Below are positions 1 through 9,240 of a stretch of DNA of 64,000 nt, in pieces. The stretch comes from Microbacterium sp. AZCO (GTDB lineage Bacteria; Actinomycetota; Actinomycetes; Actinomycetales; Microbacteriaceae). The position numbers and the translations under genes were made by a program. A model generated the notes under the pieces. The model was given only the letters and a program-made list of their open reading frames with translations. It did not search any database and was not told the origin of the DNA. Each line of letters begins with the position of its first letter. Position 1 is the stretch's first letter. The stretch is from positions 1,674,001-1,738,000 of the forward strand of contig NZ_CP154857.1 in assembly GCF_039614715.1 (NCBI RefSeq), read 5' to 3'.

Positions 1-792
1 GATGAGCGTGGGGGGTAGAGCGGCAAGGGCGTCGGAGTCGCTCACGCCGGCGATGGCATACGCAGTCGCGTCGGCTGCCGGCGCGCCCAAGTAGTTCTCC
101 ATCACGGGCTCGATCACCTCGGGAGTGAAGGCCATGGCTGCGGGCAGATCGGCCAGCTTGGTCGCGAGTTCGTCGGACGCCGCCGGCAGGACGGCGTGCA
201 CAACCGGATACGCCAGCACGACCGCGGCAGGCTGGGTAGCGCCCGCAGCAATCAGTCGGAGGGCGACGCCGGCCGTGAGGCATGCGCCGGCGCTCGCTCC
301 GCCGATGACGATGCGCGACGGATCCACACCGAGGGTTGCGGCGTGTCGCACCGCCCACTCGAAGACCGCGACGAGGTCGTCGCTGGGAGCCGGGAAGTGA
401 ACTCCTCCGAGGCACAGGCGGTAGTCGACGGAGATGACCACCGCGGCGGAGCGATTCACGATCTCACGGGCGACAGCGTCGGCCTCAGGCATGTCGAGAT
501 CACCGCCGAGGAACGCGCCGCCATGGCACCAGATGAGGAGCGGTCGCGCCGCACCATCGCCAGGGACATCGCCATGCGGACGATAGATGCGCACCGGCAC
601 GGGCTGGGCGGGCGATGGCACGGTCGCCTCGCGCACATCAGCCGCGGGCTTGAGGTACCCGGCCTCGGCAGACTGCGGCAAGGTTAGCCGGGCGACGAGC
701 TCGTGGTCGCCACCCTGGTCCTCCCCGTTGGCGGCGGCAGCTTGCAGCGCTGCGGCCACCGCTGCCACACGCTCCCAGTACACGTCCGTCAT
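1..792 (-). CDS. alpha/beta hydrolase (acetyl-esterase-like), 3' end outside window
   Basis: The protein begins MTDVYWERVAAVAAAL and lacks its C-terminus, which lies beyond the window edge. It carries the HSL-type oxyanion motif HGGAF (about residue 80) and the nucleophile elbow GGASAG (about residue 150), so it is a serine esterase of the hormone-sensitive-lipase family. It closely resembles the esterase at 29984-30949, including the N-terminal D-Y-ERV pattern and the later NYLG.PAA segment, so the two are paralogs. Its ATG lies 2 bp beyond the stop of the GH3 gene, making it the third gene of a GH78-GH3-esterase operon. Such enzymes usually remove acetyl groups from sugars; the substrate here is not known. 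Confidence 0.85.
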   Translation of the reverse strand, partial: MTDVYWERVAAVAAALQAAAANGEDQGGDHELVARLTLPQSAEAGYLKPAADVREATVPSPAQPVPVRIYRPHGDVPGDGAARPLLIWCHGGAFLGGDLDMPEADAVAREIVNRSAAVVISVDYRLCLGGVHFPAPSDDLVAVFEWAVRHAATLGVDPSRIVIGGASAGACLTAGVALRLIAAGATQPAAVVLAYPVVHAVLPAASDELATKLADLPAAMAFTPEVIEPVMENYLGAPAADATAYAIAGVSDSDALAALPPTLI

Positions 793-794
793 GG

Positions 795-3032
795 TCAACA
801 TCCTTCCCCGCGAGAAGCGGCCATCAGCGTGTCGACGTCGTCGCGCGACACGGAATCTCCGAGCAGGTTCACGATCTTCTGCCACGGAAGCGACCCGAGC
901 ATGCGCAACGCCTCAGGTTGCGCCATCGCGCGCAGGAGGTCGGACTGAAGGGTGTCCAGCAGCACCGGGCCGACGATCGAATGCTCGAACCATTCCTGTG
1001 CGGTCGAGCCCATCGTCAGCTCGCGGTCGACCCGATCGCCCACAAGATCGATCGTCGTCTCGGCGTCCACCGCGAAAGCGTCACGCCCGAGGATCACGCG
1101 ATATGAGCCGGGGGTCACGGCCCAGTCGTGCAGGTCGACGTCCCAGTAGGCGAACGCCCGGCGGTCGAGCTCGAGTTCGACCTCGACCGCACCTCCCGCG
1201 GGCACGTGCACTTTGCGGAATGCGCGGAGTTCGCGGGCACTGCGCTGCACGGTGCCGAGGGCTGAAGCATCCACGTAGACCTGCACGACGTGCGCACCGT
1301 CGCGGGTACCGGTGTTCTCGACCGTGACACGCACCGTCGCGGTGTCGTCACCCGTCACGGTGACGGTGAATCCCGACGTGCGGAAGGTGGAATAGCTCAA
1401 GCCGTGTCCGAACGGGTAGCGCACGGGGATTCCGCGCGTCGCGTACCAGCGGTAGCCCACGAGCGTCCGCTCACCGTAGACGACGTGACCCTGCTCACCG
1501 GGGAAGTTCCCGAAGGCAGGCGTGTCCGCGATGCGCAGCGGAATCGTCTCGGCCAAGCGCCCCGACGGGTTCACGACCCCGAAGACGACGTCGGCGATGG
1601 CCGCGCCGCCCGCCTGGCCGAGAAGGAATCCGTCGAGGATCGCATCGACGTCGTCGTGCCAGCCCTCCAGGCCCACGACTCCGCCGTGGGAGAGGACGAC
1701 GACGGTCTTCGGCGCGGCAGCCGCCACCGCGCGAATCAGCGCGATCTGCGCGGTAGGAAGTTCTATCGTCGTGCGGTCGTAGCCCTCCGATTCGTCGGAT
1801 TCGGCGAGCCCCGCGAAGATCACGGCGACTTCGGAGCGGGATGCCGCAGCCACGGCCGCTCCGCAAAGGTCGAGGTCGTCACCGCGCCCGTCGAGGGTGA
1901 ACCCCGCGGCGAACTCGATGCTCGCGGAGTGCGCTGTGGCTGCGTCGAGGAAGGCCTCCGATCGCACGGCGTTGACGTGCGAGCTGCCGCCGCCCTGGAA
2001 GCGCGCCGTTCTCGCGAACTCGCCGATCACGGCGATCCGCATCTGGGCCTCGAGCGGCAAGGTCGCCTCATTTTTGAGGAGTACGATGCTCGCGGCCGCC
2101 GTCGCTCGAGCGAGCGCATGGTGGGCGTCGAAGTCCACCGCGACCTTGCCCTCGGCTCCGAGTCCGGTGAGCTTGACCACGCGCGCGACGCTGCGGTCGA
2201 CGTCTGCCTCGTCGAGGTCTCCGGCTTCGACGGCTGCCACGATCTCACGGATGCTGCGTCCCCGCGTGCCGGGCATCTCGAGGTCGAGTCCGGCCGCGAC
2301 CGCGACGGCCGGCCTGTGCACGGCACCCCAATCCGAGATGACGGCGCCCTCGAATCCCCATTCCGTTCGCAGTACGTCCTTCAGCAGCCACGGGTTTTCG
2401 GAAGCGTAGACGCCGTTGATGCGGTTGTAGGCGCACATCACGGTCGCCGGCTGTGCCTCCTTGACGATGCGTTCGAAGGCCGGAAAGTAGATCTCCCGGA
2501 GCGTGCGCTCATCGACCTCGGAGCTGACGCGCATGCGGTCGGTCTCCTGGTTGTTCGCTGCGAAGTGCTTCACCGATGCGCCGGCACCGGTCGACTGCAT
2601 CCCGCGCACGTAGCCGACGCCGAGCGCACCCGCGAGCAGCGGGTCCTCCGAGTAGTACTCGAAGTTGCGCCCGCACAGCGGCGATCGCTTGATGTTCACC
2701 CCCGGGCCCAGGACGACATCGATGCCGAAGGACAGCCCCTCGCGGCCGAGCGCTTCACCCACCTTCGTCGCAAGTTCCGGGTCCCACGACGAACCCACGG
2801 CAACAGCGGGTGGGAAGCACGTGGACGGCTCGCTGGGCTGGAAGCCGAGGGCATCACCGCCGTTGAGCTGCGCCCGCAGGCCGTTGGGTCCGTCCGACAT
2901 CCGCACCGACCGGATGCCGGCATCCTCGATCGGCTGGGTTGTCCAGGTGTCGCGCCCCGACAGCAGGGAGGCCTTCTGTTCGAGCGTGAGCACCACGAGG
3001 GCGGAGGTGTCGGATTCGGTCGCGCCACTCAC
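795..3032 (-). CDS. glycoside hydrolase family 3 (beta-glucosidase/xylosidase type)
   Basis: This 745-aa cytoplasmic-looking protein has no signal peptide. The GH3 N-terminal barrel contains RNFEYYSEDP, KHFAANNQE and the nucleophile motif VISDWGAVH (Asp near residue 235). The alpha/beta sandwich follows, then a C-terminal fibronectin-III-like domain (DGAHVVQVYVD, near residue 590). The frame is open further upstream, but GTG at 3032 overlaps the upstream GH78 stop by 4 bp (GTGA) and matches where family homology begins. GH3 enzymes release terminal beta-linked glucose, xylose or related sugars from oligosaccharides. Co-transcription with a rhamnosidase suggests intracellular trimming of rhamnose-decorated glycosides. 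The exact specificity cannot be read from the sequence. Confidence 0.93.
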   Translation of the reverse strand: MSGATESDTSALVVLTLEQKASLLSGRDTWTTQPIEDAGIRSVRMSDGPNGLRAQLNGGDALGFQPSEPSTCFPPAVAVGSSWDPELATKVGEALGREGLSFGIDVVLGPGVNIKRSPLCGRNFEYYSEDPLLAGALGVGYVRGMQSTGAGASVKHFAANNQETDRMRVSSEVDERTLREIYFPAFERIVKEAQPATVMCAYNRINGVYASENPWLLKDVLRTEWGFEGAVISDWGAVHRPAVAVAAGLDLEMPGTRGRSIREIVAAVEAGDLDEADVDRSVARVVKLTGLGAEGKVAVDFDAHHALARATAAASIVLLKNEATLPLEAQMRIAVIGEFARTARFQGGGSSHVNAVRSEAFLDAATAHSASIEFAAGFTLDGRGDDLDLCGAAVAAASRSEVAVIFAGLAESDESEGYDRTTIELPTAQIALIRAVAAAAPKTVVVLSHGGVVGLEGWHDDVDAILDGFLLGQAGGAAIADVVFGVVNPSGRLAETIPLRIADTPAFGNFPGEQGHVVYGERTLVGYRWYATRGIPVRYPFGHGLSYSTFRTSGFTVTVTGDDTATVRVTVENTGTRDGAHVVQVYVDASALGTVQRSARELRAFRKVHVPAGGAVEVELELDRRAFAYWDVDLHDWAVTPGSYRVILGRDAFAVDAETTIDLVGDRVDRELTMGSTAQEWFEHSIVGPVLLDTLQSDLLRAMAQPEALRMLGSLPWQKIVNLLGDSVSRDDVDTLMAASRGEGC

Positions 3033-5275
3033 CGCAGTGCGGCCTCTCTGTGAGTGGTGTGGTGGATGCCGGCGGCCAGCACGCGCGTGGTTCCGTCGGG
3101 CAGGACCAGATCGGCCTCGATACCGGCGGGAACTGTGCACTCGATCGTTATCTCGCCCGTGACCCCTCGGCGCCAGCCGCATTCGACCAGCCCGTGGCGC
3201 GTCTGCAGGGATCCCCTCGCCCAGTCCAGACCGGGGCCGGGCGTGGGCTGCAGGCGCAGGCGGGAGTAGCCGGGCTCAGCAGGCCGGATGCCGGCGACGG
3301 CCTTGTACAGCCAGTCGACCACCGCGCCGAGCGCATAGTGGTTGAAGCTCGTCATCTCACCCGGGTTGACGGTCCCGTCGGGAAGGAGCGAATCCCACCG
3401 CTCCCAGACAGTGGTCGCACCCATCTTCACCGCATAGAGCCAGGACGGCAGTTCGTCCTGGAGCAGCAGCCGGTATGCGATGTCGACGTGCCCGGTCTCG
3501 GTCAGCGCCCACACCACGTACGGCGTGCCCGCGAACCCGGTCGCGACGCGGTAGTCGCCCTCGGCGACCAACTCGGCCAGCCGCTCTCCCGCACGGGCCT
3601 TCTCGTCGTCGTCGAGCAGCCCGAAGTGGATCGCGAGCGCGTAGACGGCCTGCGCGTCGGACCGGATGCGTCCCTCCGGGCTGACGTAGTGCTCGCGGAA
3701 CGCCTCACGTGTGCGCTCGGCCAGATCGTTCCACCGGTTCCGGTCGTCACTTCGCCCGAGCAGTTCCGCGGCGGCTGCACCGAACAGGGCCGATCGATAA
3801 AGGCAGGCGGTGGCGATCACCGACGCATCGGCTTTCGCGCGCATGGGCTCCTCGGGCGGAGCGGTCGGATCGAGCCAGTCGCCGAACTGGAATCCCGATT
3901 CCCACAGGCCGCTGGCAGAGAGCCTCGGCAGGATCGACTCGAGGTGCAGAACGACCCCGGGGTAATGCGCTTCGAGACGATCGCGATCGCCGTACGCCCA
4001 CCACAGTGCCTCCGGCACCCAAGCCGCGGCATCCCCCCACACGGCCGTGGCGCCCAACGGCAGATCCCACGTCGCGCGCCTTTCAGCCGGAATCAGCTTC
4101 AGCACATTCGGGACGACGAAGGGAACGAATCCGGAGTGCTCGGCTTCCACGCGCAGATCCAGGAGCCAGTTGTGCAGCAGATCGGATGCGTCGAACTGAT
4201 AGCACGCGGTTGACGCGTAGACCGCGATGTCACCCGTCCAGCCGAGCCTCTCGTCTCGCTGCGGGCAATCGGTGGGGACGTCGAGGAAATTGCCCTTCTG
4301 ACCCCACACCGAGTTCTCGACGAGGCGATTGACCCGCGGATCCGAACACTCGAACGAGCCGGTTCTCGCCATGCGCGAGTGGACGACGACCGCCTCGATC
4401 GCGTCGACGCTCAATTCACCCGGATACCCCGTCACTTCGACGTAGCGGAACCCGTGGAACGTGAGAGTGGGTTCGAACACATCGTCCTCACCAGACAGAA
4501 CATAGGTATCCGTCGCCTTCGCCCCACGCAGCGGCCGCGTAGCCAACTCACCGTGCTCGAGCACTTCTGCGTGACGGATCACGACTTCCGCACCCGCGCG
4601 CCCGTTGACGGTGAGCCGTGTCCAGCCGACGAGGTTCTGGCCGAAGTCGACGAGCGTCGCACCTGACGGAGACCGCCAGATGCGCTGAGGTGCGATCACC
4701 TCCTGACGCTCGATGGGAGGCTTCTCCTGCAGGATCAGGGTGTCCCGATCCACATCCGCGACCGTGATCTCCAGCGATTGCGGCACCACCGTCGCATCGA
4801 TGCGCACGCCGTCATACAGGGTGTTCTGCGTGAATTCAGAGGTCTGCGCAGTCCAGTCGCGGTTCGTGCGAATCCACTGCACTGTTCCATCGGAATAGGT
4901 GATCTCGAGTTCGCCGATGAAGCCGATCTGCGAGCCATAGTCCAGGTCCAGCCCGAGGAAACCGAGCTTGCCTCGCCACCAGCCGTTGCCGACAAGCACC
5001 TCGAGCGCGGCGCCGTCGCGCACGAGCGGGGTGACATCGTAAGCCTCGACCGGGAGACGCCGCTCGTACGAACTCCAGCCCGGCGCCAGAACGCCGGCGC
5101 TCACGGGAACACCGTCGATCCGAGCCTCGAAGACACCGTGCGCGGTTCCCCGCAGCGTGGCGCGCTCGACGCGCGCGGCCGAAGCGAGATCGATCGTCGT
5201 GGTGAGCGTGAATGCGTTCACATCGTCATCGACCGTGAGGAGCTGCGACTCATCAAGCATGGGAGTTTCGCTCAT
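3029..5275 (-). CDS. alpha-L-rhamnosidase, GH78 (paralog 1)
   Basis: This 748-aa protein has the GH78 layout: an N-terminal beta-sandwich (GWSSYERRLP, GNGWWRG), a middle sandwich, an (alpha/alpha)6 catalytic barrel and a C-terminal sandwich. The catalytic-region signature DCPQRDERLGWTGD is near residue 342 and contains the conserved acidic pair that includes the general acid Glu. The second conserved acid is in GATTVWERWDS near residue 626. No secretion signal is visible, so it likely acts on imported oligosaccharides. It starts the three-gene operon GH78-GH3-esterase and is preceded by a 24-bp palindromic operator shared with three other promoters. The closely similar second GH78 lies at 6117-8393, with the TetR gene between them. 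Confidence 0.95.
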   Translation of the reverse strand: MSETPMLDESQLLTVDDDVNAFTLTTTIDLASAARVERATLRGTAHGVFEARIDGVPVSAGVLAPGWSSYERRLPVEAYDVTPLVRDGAALEVLVGNGWWRGKLGFLGLDLDYGSQIGFIGELEITYSDGTVQWIRTNRDWTAQTSEFTQNTLYDGVRIDATVVPQSLEITVADVDRDTLILQEKPPIERQEVIAPQRIWRSPSGATLVDFGQNLVGWTRLTVNGRAGAEVVIRHAEVLEHGELATRPLRGAKATDTYVLSGEDDVFEPTLTFHGFRYVEVTGYPGELSVDAIEAVVVHSRMARTGSFECSDPRVNRLVENSVWGQKGNFLDVPTDCPQRDERLGWTGDIAVYASTACYQFDASDLLHNWLLDLRVEAEHSGFVPFVVPNVLKLIPAERRATWDLPLGATAVWGDAAAWVPEALWWAYGDRDRLEAHYPGVVLHLESILPRLSASGLWESGFQFGDWLDPTAPPEEPMRAKADASVIATACLYRSALFGAAAAELLGRSDDRNRWNDLAERTREAFREHYVSPEGRIRSDAQAVYALAIHFGLLDDDEKARAGERLAELVAEGDYRVATGFAGTPYVVWALTETGHVDIAYRLLLQDELPSWLYAVKMGATTVWERWDSLLPDGTVNPGEMTSFNHYALGAVVDWLYKAVAGIRPAEPGYSRLRLQPTPGPGLDWARGSLQTRHGLVECGWRRGVTGEITIECTVPAGIEADLVLPDGTTRVLAAGIHHTTHREAALR

Positions 5276-5343
5276 TTCGTGTGGACACCTTCGCCCTCTG
5301 ATTCTTCGTCGCCCGCAGGGGCGACCTCGATGGAGTCTACCTC

Positions 5344-5367
5344 AAAACCACCCACCTGGGTGACTTT
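5344..5367. promoter_or_regulatory. palindromic operator, site 1 of 4 (rhamnosidase/TetR intergenic)
   Basis: A 24-bp imperfect palindrome: AAAACCACCCAC followed by CTGGGTGACTTT. It lies between the divergent GH78 (start 5275) and TetR (start 5504) genes. Near-identical half-sites occur at 18424, 30978 and 32261, each upstream of an operon of the same cluster. The neighbouring TetR protein is the obvious candidate binder, but this is inference. Confidence 0.7.
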
Positions 5368-5503
5368 GGATTCTTCTTGGTGTTGACTTGTGAGGAAGAT
5401 CCGCTGGCGTGTCGTCCAGTCCCATCCCAGTGGCAACTCGGCGACTACGGTGGGCATCAGCATCGGTGCTCCTGCACCCGAGTGACGAAGGAACCACGGA
5501 ACC

Positions 5504-6115
5504 ATGACGACATCCGACACGACGCGGCGATTGCGCGGCGAGTACGCGAAGTCGGCGCAGCGCCGCAAGGAGATCATCGCCGCCGCGGTCGAGGTGTTCT
5601 CCGAATCCGGCTTTCGCGACGGCAGCCTCCGCACTGTCGCCGAGCGCGCCGGCATGACCCACGCGGGAATGCGGCACCACTTCCCCACCAAAGTCGACCT
5701 ACTGGAGGCCGTGCTCCAGTGGCGCGAGGAAGACGCGCTCGAGCGTGCCCGCCGCGGGCACCCCGTCGGCATCGATGTCATCCGCGCGTGGGTCGACTCC
5801 GTCCGCGAGAACACAGGCACACCCGCGCTGGTCGAACTGGAGGCGATTCTCGCCGCCGAAGCCATTTCGTCGGACCACCCCGCGCACAAGTACTTCAGCG
5901 ATCTGTACCTGCGCGCTGAGGACCTGCTCACGAAGGCGTTCACAACGATGGCGGATCGAGGTGAGCTGCGCGCCGAGATCAGTCCCGATGTCGCCGCACG
6001 GCTGCTTCTCTCGACGACGCTCGGCCTGCAGTCGCTCTGGCTGCGCAAGCGCTCGATCGACATCGCCGCGGAACTGCGCACATATACGTCCGTCCTTCTG
6101 ACCGTGGAGCTGTGA
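5504..6115 (+). CDS. TetR/AcrR-family transcriptional regulator
   Basis: A 203-aa protein with an N-terminal TetR helix-turn-helix (about residues 20-65; AERAGMTHAGMRHHFPTK is the recognition region) and an all-helical ligand domain. A GAAGGAA ribosome-binding sequence precedes the ATG. It is divergent from the first GH78 operon and convergent with the second GH78 gene, whose stop is 1 bp away. It sits in the middle of the glycan cluster, next to the first of four similar palindromes, so it is the best candidate for a cluster-wide repressor. The effector (a released sugar, aglycone or acyl-CoA) cannot be deduced. Confidence 0.92.
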   Translation: MTTSDTTRRLRGEYAKSAQRRKEIIAAAVEVFSESGFRDGSLRTVAERAGMTHAGMRHHFPTKVDLLEAVLQWREEDALERARRGHPVGIDVIRAWVDSVRENTGTPALVELEAILAAEAISSDHPAHKYFSDLYLRAEDLLTKAFTTMADRGELRAEISPDVAARLLLSTTLGLQSLWLRKRSIDIAAELRTYTSVLLTVEL

Positions 6116-6116
6116 C

Positions 6117-8393
6117 CTAGCATCGGGCGACATCCTGCGTGACCGGATCCGCGCAGGTGAAGTGGCGTACTCCGCCGTCCACGCGGCGCGCCGTGCCGTC
6201 CGGCAGCGCGACCTCCGCCTCGACGCCGTGAGGGACGACGACGCGCACGTGGATGATGCCGTCCCGTCGCTCCCACCCGGATTCCACGACGCCGGCAGGG
6301 GTCTCGAGCGTCGCGGACGCCCAGTCCAGGCCAGGTCCGGGAGTCGGAGCCAGCCGAAGCCTCGCATAGCCCGGTGAAGCGGGGCGGATGCCGGCGACCA
6401 CCTGGTAGAGCCAGTCGACGACCGCTCCGAGCGCATAGTGATTGAAGCTCGTCATCTCCCCGGGGTTGATCGAGCCGTCCGGGAGCATCGAGTCCCAGCG
6501 CTCCCAGATGGTCGTCGCACCCATCGTCACGGGGTAGAGCCACGAGGGGCATTCGGTCTGCAGCAGCAGGCGGTAGGCCTCGTCCACGTGACCGGTCTCG
6601 GACAGCGCCCACGTGACATACGGCGTCCCCGCGAACCCGGTCGTCACGACGAACCCGCTGTCGCGGACGAGCTGTGCCAGGCGATCACCCGCCTCCAGCA
6701 GGGCCTCACCCTCGAGTACGCCGAACACGATCGCGAGCGCGTAGGACGTCGGCGCGTCGGAGGTCAGCCGAGCGGAGGACGCGTCGACGAAGCGGCGCAT
6801 GAAGGCGGCACGTGTGTCCGCGGCGAGGTTCTCCCAGCGGATGCGGTCCTCTTCATGGCCGAGGATCCGCGCCGCCTCGGCCGCGAAGTCCGCCGAGCGC
6901 ACAAGACATGCCGTCGCCACCAGGCCGGCATCCGCCTTGGCCCGGCCGGGATCCTCGGGCGGGGCATCCGGATCGAGCCAATCGCCCCATTGAAAGCCGC
7001 GATCCCAGAGGCCTGTCGGCGAGAGCTGCGCGATCACGGATTCGAGATGCAGCGTCATCGCCGGGTAGTGCTCCGCGAGCCGGTCGCGGTCGCCGTAGGC
7101 GTGCCACAGCGCCTGGGGGACCCATACGGCCGCATCGCCCCAGATCGCCGTCGGCAGATCGCGCATGAGGTGCGGTCCACCGCCAGGCCCGAACTTCAGC
7201 ACGTCGGGGACGACGGCGGGCACGGCTCGACCGTCGGCGTGGGCGGTCTCGGCGGCGAGGTCGAGGAGCCAATCGTGGAGGAAGTCGGCGACGTCGAACT
7301 GCGTGCACGCCGTTGCGGCGTATACGGCGATGTCTCCGGTCCACCCGAGCCGCTCATCGCGCTGCGGGCAGTCGGTCGGCAGCGACAGGAAGTTGCCTCG
7401 CTGCGACCAGACCGAGTTCTCGACGAGGCGGTTCACGAGGTCGGACGAGCACGAGAACCGGCCCGTGCGGCGAAGGTCCGAGTGGACGACGATCGCCTCG
7501 AGGTCATCAGAGGTGATCGCGCGGGGGTAGCCGGTCACTTCGACGTAACGGAAGCCGTGGAAGGTCAGCGTCGGCTCGAATTCGTCGTCGCCGCCCGAGA
7601 GCACGAAGACGTCGGTCGCCTCGGCGGACCGTAGAGGCCTGATCGCGAGTTCGCCCTCGTCGAGGGCCTCGGCATGGCGCAACATGACCGCTGCACCGCG
7701 CGCACCGCGCGCACGGAGCCGGACCCACCCGACGAGGTTCTGTCCGAAGTCGACGAGCGTGACCCCGGAAGGGGAGATGAAGGTGCGCGTCGGGCGGAGC
7801 AGGCCCTGACGCGTGATGGCGGGGCCTACCCGTGGAACGAGCGTCGCTCGGTCGAACGCGACCTCGCGAACCGCGAGCGCGTCGCGTCCCTGCCGCAGCC
7901 GGGCATCGATGCGCTGGCCGTTGTAGAGGTCGTTCGAGACGACGTCGCTCGTCCATGCCGTCCACCTCTCGTCCGTCACAATGCGCTGCGTCGTCCCGTC
8001 GGCGTACGCGATCTCGATTTCCGCGATGAAGCCGAGATCGTCGCCGTAGCGGACCTTCGCGTCTGCGAAGCCGAGGTCACCACGCCACCAGCCGTTCCCG
8101 AGCAGGACCTCGATCGTGTTCTCGGCGCGGAGGAGGTGCTCGACGGGGTCGGAGCTCACCGGAAGGCGCCATTCGTACGACGACCAGCCCGGCGAGAGCA
8201 CCGCCTCCGACACCGCGCGCCCATTGAGCCGTGCCTCGTACACCCCGTGAGCCGTCGCACGCAGAACCGCCGATCGAACCCTGTCGACCGGGTGGTCGAG
8301 ATGGAATCGGCCCGACAGGATGATGGCCGCGGATCTTTCGGCATCTGCTGTGATCATGGCGCTCGCATCGAGCAATGCAACTCCCTGGTGCAT
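6117..8393 (-). CDS. alpha-L-rhamnosidase, GH78 (paralog 2)
   Basis: A 758-aa paralog of the GH78 at 3029-5275 over its whole length: both carry GWSSYE, GNGWWRG, DCPQRDERLGWTGD (near residue 343) and GATT-WERWDS (near residue 629), with C-terminal divergence. There is no signal peptide. The ATG at 8393 has no clear ribosome-binding site. An internal TTG a few codons on, preceded by GGGAG, or ATG 8357 are alternatives; alignment to paralog 1 fits a start near residue 6. It is the last gene of the leftward ABC-importer operon, 28 bp after the ATPase gene, which supports hydrolysis of imported rhamnosides inside the cell. It probably differs from paralog 1 in linkage or aglycone preference. Confidence 0.93.
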   Translation of the reverse strand: MHQGVALLDASAMITADAERSAAIILSGRFHLDHPVDRVRSAVLRATAHGVYEARLNGRAVSEAVLSPGWSSYEWRLPVSSDPVEHLLRAENTIEVLLGNGWWRGDLGFADAKVRYGDDLGFIAEIEIAYADGTTQRIVTDERWTAWTSDVVSNDLYNGQRIDARLRQGRDALAVREVAFDRATLVPRVGPAITRQGLLRPTRTFISPSGVTLVDFGQNLVGWVRLRARGARGAAVMLRHAEALDEGELAIRPLRSAEATDVFVLSGGDDEFEPTLTFHGFRYVEVTGYPRAITSDDLEAIVVHSDLRRTGRFSCSSDLVNRLVENSVWSQRGNFLSLPTDCPQRDERLGWTGDIAVYAATACTQFDVADFLHDWLLDLAAETAHADGRAVPAVVPDVLKFGPGGGPHLMRDLPTAIWGDAAVWVPQALWHAYGDRDRLAEHYPAMTLHLESVIAQLSPTGLWDRGFQWGDWLDPDAPPEDPGRAKADAGLVATACLVRSADFAAEAARILGHEEDRIRWENLAADTRAAFMRRFVDASSARLTSDAPTSYALAIVFGVLEGEALLEAGDRLAQLVRDSGFVVTTGFAGTPYVTWALSETGHVDEAYRLLLQTECPSWLYPVTMGATTIWERWDSMLPDGSINPGEMTSFNHYALGAVVDWLYQVVAGIRPASPGYARLRLAPTPGPGLDWASATLETPAGVVESGWERRDGIIHVRVVVPHGVEAEVALPDGTARRVDGGVRHFTCADPVTQDVARC

Positions 8394-8421
8394 AGTGTGA
8401 ATCGGATGCCGCGCAGCCGGT

Positions 8422-9240
8422 TCACGCGCCGCCGGCGAGCAGCGCACGGCGGCGGGAGCGTCGCTCCGCTTGGATGACGGGGTCGGGCACCGGTGTGGCC
8501 AGCTGCAGGCGCTTGGTATACGGATCTGCGGGGCGCAGCGACACCTGTTCGCTGTCGCCGAGCTCGACGATCCTGCCGTCATTGAGCACTGCGATCCGGT
8601 CGCTCATCTCGCGGACGACGCCGAGGTCATGGCTGATGAACAGATAGGAGGCGCCCGTCTCGTTCTGGACGTCCTTGAGCAGCTTCAGCACGCGCGCCTG
8701 GGTGGTCACGTCGAGCGCGCTGGTCGGCTCGTCGCACACGATGAGTGCGGGCCGCAGGGCGAGCGCGCGGGCGATCGCGATGCGCTGGCGCTGACCGCCG
8801 GAGAACTCCTTCGGGAATCTCGATCCGCTGTCGGCGGGCAGTCCGACCTGGTCAAGAAGCTCCCGCACCCGCGCACGCGCGCCCGCGACGCCCGACACTC
8901 GGAGCGGCTCGACGAGGATGCTCTCGATCGTCATCGACGGGTTCAGGGACGAGTAGGGGTCCTGGAAGACCACTTGGACGTCATTGGCGATGGCGCGACG
9001 CTGCGAGCGGGTGAGGCGTGTGATGTCCTTGCCCTGGAACGTGACCTTTCCGCCCGTCACGGGGGCGAGTCCGAGAAGGGCGCGACCGATCGTGGTCTTG
9101 CCCGACCCCGACTCCCCCACGAGTCCGAGGGTCTCGCCGGCAGCGACGTCGAAGGTCACCCCCTTGATCACGTCTATTCTCTTGCGGCCGCGGCGGTAGG
9201 TGACGCGCAGATCCTCGATGTGCAGTCCTGTGTCAGACAT
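8422..9240 (-). CDS. ABC transporter ATP-binding protein (OppF/DppF type)
   Basis: This 272-aa ATPase has Walker A GESGSGKTT (near residue 40), signature FSGGQRQRIAIARAL, Walker B ALIVCDEPTSALD and the H-loop SHDLG. The C-terminal extension, with PADPYTKRLQ, is typical of the oligopeptide-type family. Its start overlaps the end of the permease-ATPase fusion gene by 8 bp. It is the second ATPase of a Dpp/Opp-type importer encoded at 8422-13517. In Actinobacteria many such importers carry oligosaccharides rather than peptides; the glycosidase neighbours favour that here. Confidence 0.93.
   Translation of the reverse strand: MSDTGLHIEDLRVTYRRGRKRIDVIKGVTFDVAAGETLGLVGESGSGKTTIGRALLGLAPVTGGKVTFQGKDITRLTRSQRRAIANDVQVVFQDPYSSLNPSMTIESILVEPLRVSGVAGARARVRELLDQVGLPADSGSRFPKEFSGGQRQRIAIARALALRPALIVCDEPTSALDVTTQARVLKLLKDVQNETGASYLFISHDLGVVREMSDRIAVLNDGRIVELGDSEQVSLRPADPYTKRLQLATPVPDPVIQAERRSRRRALLAGGA

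Noticed and set aside
1290..3053. Long open frame on the + strand through the GH3 gene (587 codons)
   Set aside because: It is antisense to a clear GH3 gene, has no recognisable domain and is explained by high third-position GC.
8394..8408. LacI-type operator upstream of the second GH78
   Set aside because: GTGAATCGGATGCC is only a half-site without a matching second arm; the gene is also within an operon.
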